Source of the DNA: an uncultured Flavobacteriales bacterium
GTDB taxonomy: Bacteria; Bacteroidota; Bacteroidia; Flavobacteriales_D; Crocinitomicaceae
Length of the DNA stretch: 64,000 bases
NCBI GenBank assembly: GCA_913056215.1
Contig: CAJXMN010000006.1
Location: forward strand, 1 to 64,000
Direction: 5' to 3'
Position numbers and translations under genes: made by a program. The notes beneath the pieces are model-generated. The model was not told the origin of the DNA, ran no database searches, and saw nothing but the letters and a program-made list of their open reading frames with translations. Shown here in pieces: positions 62,901 to 64,000 of the stretch (the first letter of the stretch is position 1; the number at the start of each line of letters is the position of its first letter).

Positions 62901-63789
62901 AAACCCAAATTACACCTTCTCAAATTATACAGAGCAACACGATGTTCAACTGATCGTTACATCTGACCAAGGATGTAATGACACCATTCAAAAGATAGCT
63001 CAATTACTCCCTATTATCGATTTTCAGATTGCCATCGAAAACAGTATCGGTTGTGCCCCTATGGAGGTGCTTTTTGATAACCAAAGTACCTTGAATGGAG
63101 CGAATATCACAAATTATTCCTGGAGTTTTGATGATGGCTCTACATCTTTCCAGCAAACACCTACTCATTTATTTGATTCGACGGGTACTTACAACGTTTC
63201 GCTATCTATCTCAACAGATACCGACTGCCAATTTATCAACGATAGTTCTATTACAATCGAAGTATTTCCAAAACCACAAGCTGGTTTCGATGCCACTCCT
63301 TCTATTGTTTCAATTACAGACCCCGTCATTGGAGTTACAGATGAATCTAACGGAGCGAACAGTTGGGAATATGAGTTGAGCGATGGCAATTACTATAATG
63401 CTCCCAATTTCAATCACACTTTTAACGGACCTGGAGAATTCTTCATCACTCAGTTTATATCAAACGAGTATGGCTGTCTTGACACAACGCGTCGCGCAGT
63501 GCGTGTCAAAGATCAACTCAACTTGTATGTTCCCAATAGCTTTACTCCTAACAACGATGGTAAAAATGATGTATTTAAATGGGAGGTTACTGGTTACAAA
63601 CATGCTGAAATGCGAATATTTAACCGTTGGGGGGAAGAGATCTTCAATGCGCAAGATCCGACTGAATATTGGGACGGCACTTATACGGGCGAAACAGTAC
63701 GAGATGGCGTATACATCTGGCAAGTCAAAATCATTGATCTCAATGGCGACGAACAACTCTACACAGGCCATGTTTCAGTAATTCGTTAA
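56965..63789 (+). CDS. Giant PKD-repeat surface protein with T9SS type B (gliding motility-associated) C-terminal domain
   Basis: 2274 aa; ~26 PKD-like WDFGDG-type motifs; C-terminus VPNSFTPNNDGKNDVFKWEVTGYKHAEMRIFNRWGEEIFNA...DGVYIWQVKIIDLNGDEQLYTGHVSVIR. Confidence 0.95.
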   Translation: MINNKIDTSFVASITLFTIFMAFGFHAYSQCSNVTPQFNVNQNSFCGAGPHSVVLTNTSIGPNAATANYEWLLNGTTFDNTTGLASPNNATLPGSGTYTIELIASDGPPPCTESTTSNITVFSQPNADFSFAPNNDCAGVDVDFTNLSTNTNGGTSYTWDFGDGNTSNQENPTHVYASGGNYNVTLTVQNASGCSSNFSLTVTALDIPDVAISGDDGDGNLTNCLLPGDPTVLNTVDFFNSTTGATNYYWDFGDGNASTGYEPPHIYNTFGTFNVVMTATGSNGCSASDTIEVVFEKFVSASLNLDVTEYSGCAPFELTTLQNNSNNANSFVWDFGDGSPPYTTTNQTPPNHIYTDAGTYTISLTASNSCNTANATISPIVIVDKPEIDFMTSVTVGCAPETGISFTNNSVGASPANDYEWDMGNGNTYTSTVDPPNQTYLNAGTYTVSLNGSNACGDSMLTQNIVLDTVPTASIDVNPVDECSPETYIFDNFSSANTDNYTWYLDGAVYSNDSIIAPLTFTYPPGNTPVEHEIVLEVSNACGTDLDTVNITVHRPTEAQFNISAPNSCLGDPVTFTNNSLGENLTYEWDFGNGTTSTIAGPHTINYTSPGNYTVQLIADGYCGSDTVEQTIVVNPLTSANFQALDPIEGCSPLTVSLDNNSTGVNLSYNWTVDGNPAGTTTDLGPLTFTESPGNSPVNHTIELTVNSACGVVTDQITVTVHRPTEAAIDVTPNEICLGESITATDNSLGENLSFNWDFGDGTTFNSQGPHTHTYSADGTYTIALVADGYCGPDTIEQNIIVHPYPVADFTPDQLDGCAALDMTFTNNSTTSANHSWDFGPNATPGTSASVNPGAITFPNAGTETIILEVEENGCISSDTNSITVYPAPVVDFAVTPDEGCSPLDVVITNNSINTGIETFTWDFDNGNSFVGFNAPDQTYTSILNDTIYDLQLHIQSGDGCEDSLNVPITVHPVPNAEYDFYEDSICLNELVNINNTSTPGMIYNWDFDDGNTSSAFEPSHQYASAGTYNVELITTSPFNCTDTVTRTITVLPIPDAQFSNTTECLGNQTVFTDNSTGNITGWSWVFGDGSTSNVQNPTHNYTSAGTFNTELTVENNFNCFNSITQTVNVNDVPTADFNVTDFCLGDNTQFTNQTIGTTTQVEWNFDDGSPLTNTNNPIHTFPTTGSYDVQLIAFGGSGCSDTIVQTITITDTPTADFSFLTACTNDSTFFTDLSTGSPDSYLWDFDNGTTSTTPNPTNIYNTPGTYDVSLTVAYTSSGCSNTISYAVDAHPRTTPQFTANTPCLGTETDFIDQTGNNPILWEWDFDNGSPVSNVQNPSHEYTSPGIYEVSLITENAFGCSDTLTQSVEVYELPTPDFTFDTVCLNAVTSIIDQSQNAVDWEYDFGDGTIVNGQNPTHTYGSDGTFTVSQVVTNTEGCSDTLEHDVIVRPNPTALWQADTACFSYLTSFTDISVDAITWDWNFGDMGATSTQQNPQHVYSADGTYNAELIVANTFGCTDTLNEAVLVHPQPVADFTNATVCAGNAVNFTNTSQGNPILFNWDFDDGNPVSTNENPTHTFVTGGFYDIEFIAENNVGCADTLVEQIEVFTVPDVNFEADTVCLFDITNFTDLTQDPTPLLSWDWDFGDGNTSFQQNPSYIYQNPGTYDVALTVTNNNGCDSTINQDVIVSQVPEADFTVQTDCFGAPTQFTDQSTNNPGIWLWDFGDGTTINGGPNETHTYAAPGNYVVTLDVFGSDSICSDQAVQVVTVNQQAQADFFIPSQICATETFNFTDNSSTNLGNITSYEWDMGDGSIYTTANGTHNYATNGIYTVTLTITTTNGCQSTYSESIEVFPITVADFDWSLACEGQSILFTNISTGNTTNWFWDFDDGTTSSNQNPTHTFNSPGSYDVRLIVQNLAGCPDTVVNTIEVHPAPVANFTSNNVCYGEATSFSDLSTLNSGNIANWEWQFENGNTSNNQNPNYTFSNYTEQHDVQLIVTSDQGCNDTIQKIAQLLPIIDFQIAIENSIGCAPMEVLFDNQSTLNGANITNYSWSFDDGSTSFQQTPTHLFDSTGTYNVSLSISTDTDCQFINDSSITIEVFPKPQAGFDATPSIVSITDPVIGVTDESNGANSWEYELSDGNYYNAPNFNHTFNGPGEFFITQFISNEYGCLDTTRRAVRVKDQLNLYVPNSFTPNNDGKNDVFKWEVTGYKHAEMRIFNRWGEEIFNAQDPTEYWDGTYTGETVRDGVYIWQVKIIDLNGDEQLYTGHVSVIR
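58399..59400 (+). repeat. Tandem super-repeat of a two-domain unit (period ~504 nt) inside the PKD protein
   Basis: PVDECSP...VHRPTEAQF...NSLGENLTYEWDFGNGTT...ADGYCGSDTVEQTIVV versus PIEGCSP...VHRPTEAAI...NSLGENLSFNWDFGDGTT...ADGYCGPDTIEQNIIV, spaced 168 codons. Confidence 0.8.
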
Positions 63790-63841
63790 TAATCGATCAT
63801 TTTCCAAGCATCCTAACCATACATTCGTTATATTTAAACCA

Positions 63842-64000
63842 ATGAAATTCGAAAAATGCCATAAAAAAACAGTACTTATGAGTTTTTTACTCCTTTCTCT
63901 GGCTTGTGTTAATCATGCGCAAAGCGGTGAGGGAAAGCTGGCAACCGTTCGTTTTGAATTCATCTGTGATCACTCGCAAACAACAATTGTAGCAGATCAG
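63842..64000 (+). CDS. Hypothetical secreted protein (partial, runs off right edge)
   Basis: ATG at 63842: MKFEKCHKKTVLMSFLLLSLACVNHAQSGEGKLATVRFEFICDHSQTTIVADQ...; signal peptide-like. Confidence 0.6.
   Translation, partial: MKFEKCHKKTVLMSFLLLSLACVNHAQSGEGKLATVRFEFICDHSQTTIVADQ

Noticed and set aside
1-64000. CRISPR arrays, IS elements, prophage, toxin-antitoxin or known anti-phage systems
   Set aside because: None recognised on either strand; the single XRE gene lacks a toxin partner (neighbours are secreted/beta-barrel proteins)

Overview
This is a ~64 kb chromosomal window from a Bacteroidota bacterium, most likely Flavobacteriales-like. The assignment rests on type IX secretion sorting domains, PorP/SprF, gliding-associated C-terminal domains and TAnnTTTG -7 promoter elements. 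Most of it is housekeeping DNA. The minus-strand operon tRNA-Thr(UGU)-Tyr-Gly-Thr(GGU)-tuf-tRNA-Trp-secE-nusG-rplKAJL-rpoB-rpoC(partial) fills the first ~11 kb. It is followed by xerC-like, rpsU, acyl-CoA dehydrogenase, apt, comEA-like, an alsT-like symporter with a large N-terminal extension, an RmlD-like reductase, DUF2851, a propeller/7TM/PAS/SpoIIE sensor phosphatase, purK, and hpt-adk-obg-PAP2. Next come a HisKA_2-type sensor with an apparently degenerate ATPase domain, a PorP/SprF + HYR-repeat T9SS type-B pair, LOG, uvrA, a lytic transglycosylase, an exopolysaccharide cluster (WecA/MraY-like, rfbC, wzc, wza, GT, asnB), dacB and DUF2480. A small AT-rich accessory cassette follows (XRE regulator, T9SS-secreted Cys-rich protein, two beta-barrels), then uvrC and a giant PKD-repeat T9SS type-B protein. 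I found no CRISPR array, transposase, prophage or recognised defence system. The observations most worth follow-up are the XRE/secreted-protein cassette (9-bp repeats in its control region and a perfect 14-bp internal hairpin), hairpins punctuating the tuf/rpl/rpo operon, the rpsU-xerC terminator whose U-tract abuts the xerC start codon, the apparent pseudokinase beside PorP/SprF, the sensor phosphatase, and putative near-leaderless promoters at uvrC and purK.
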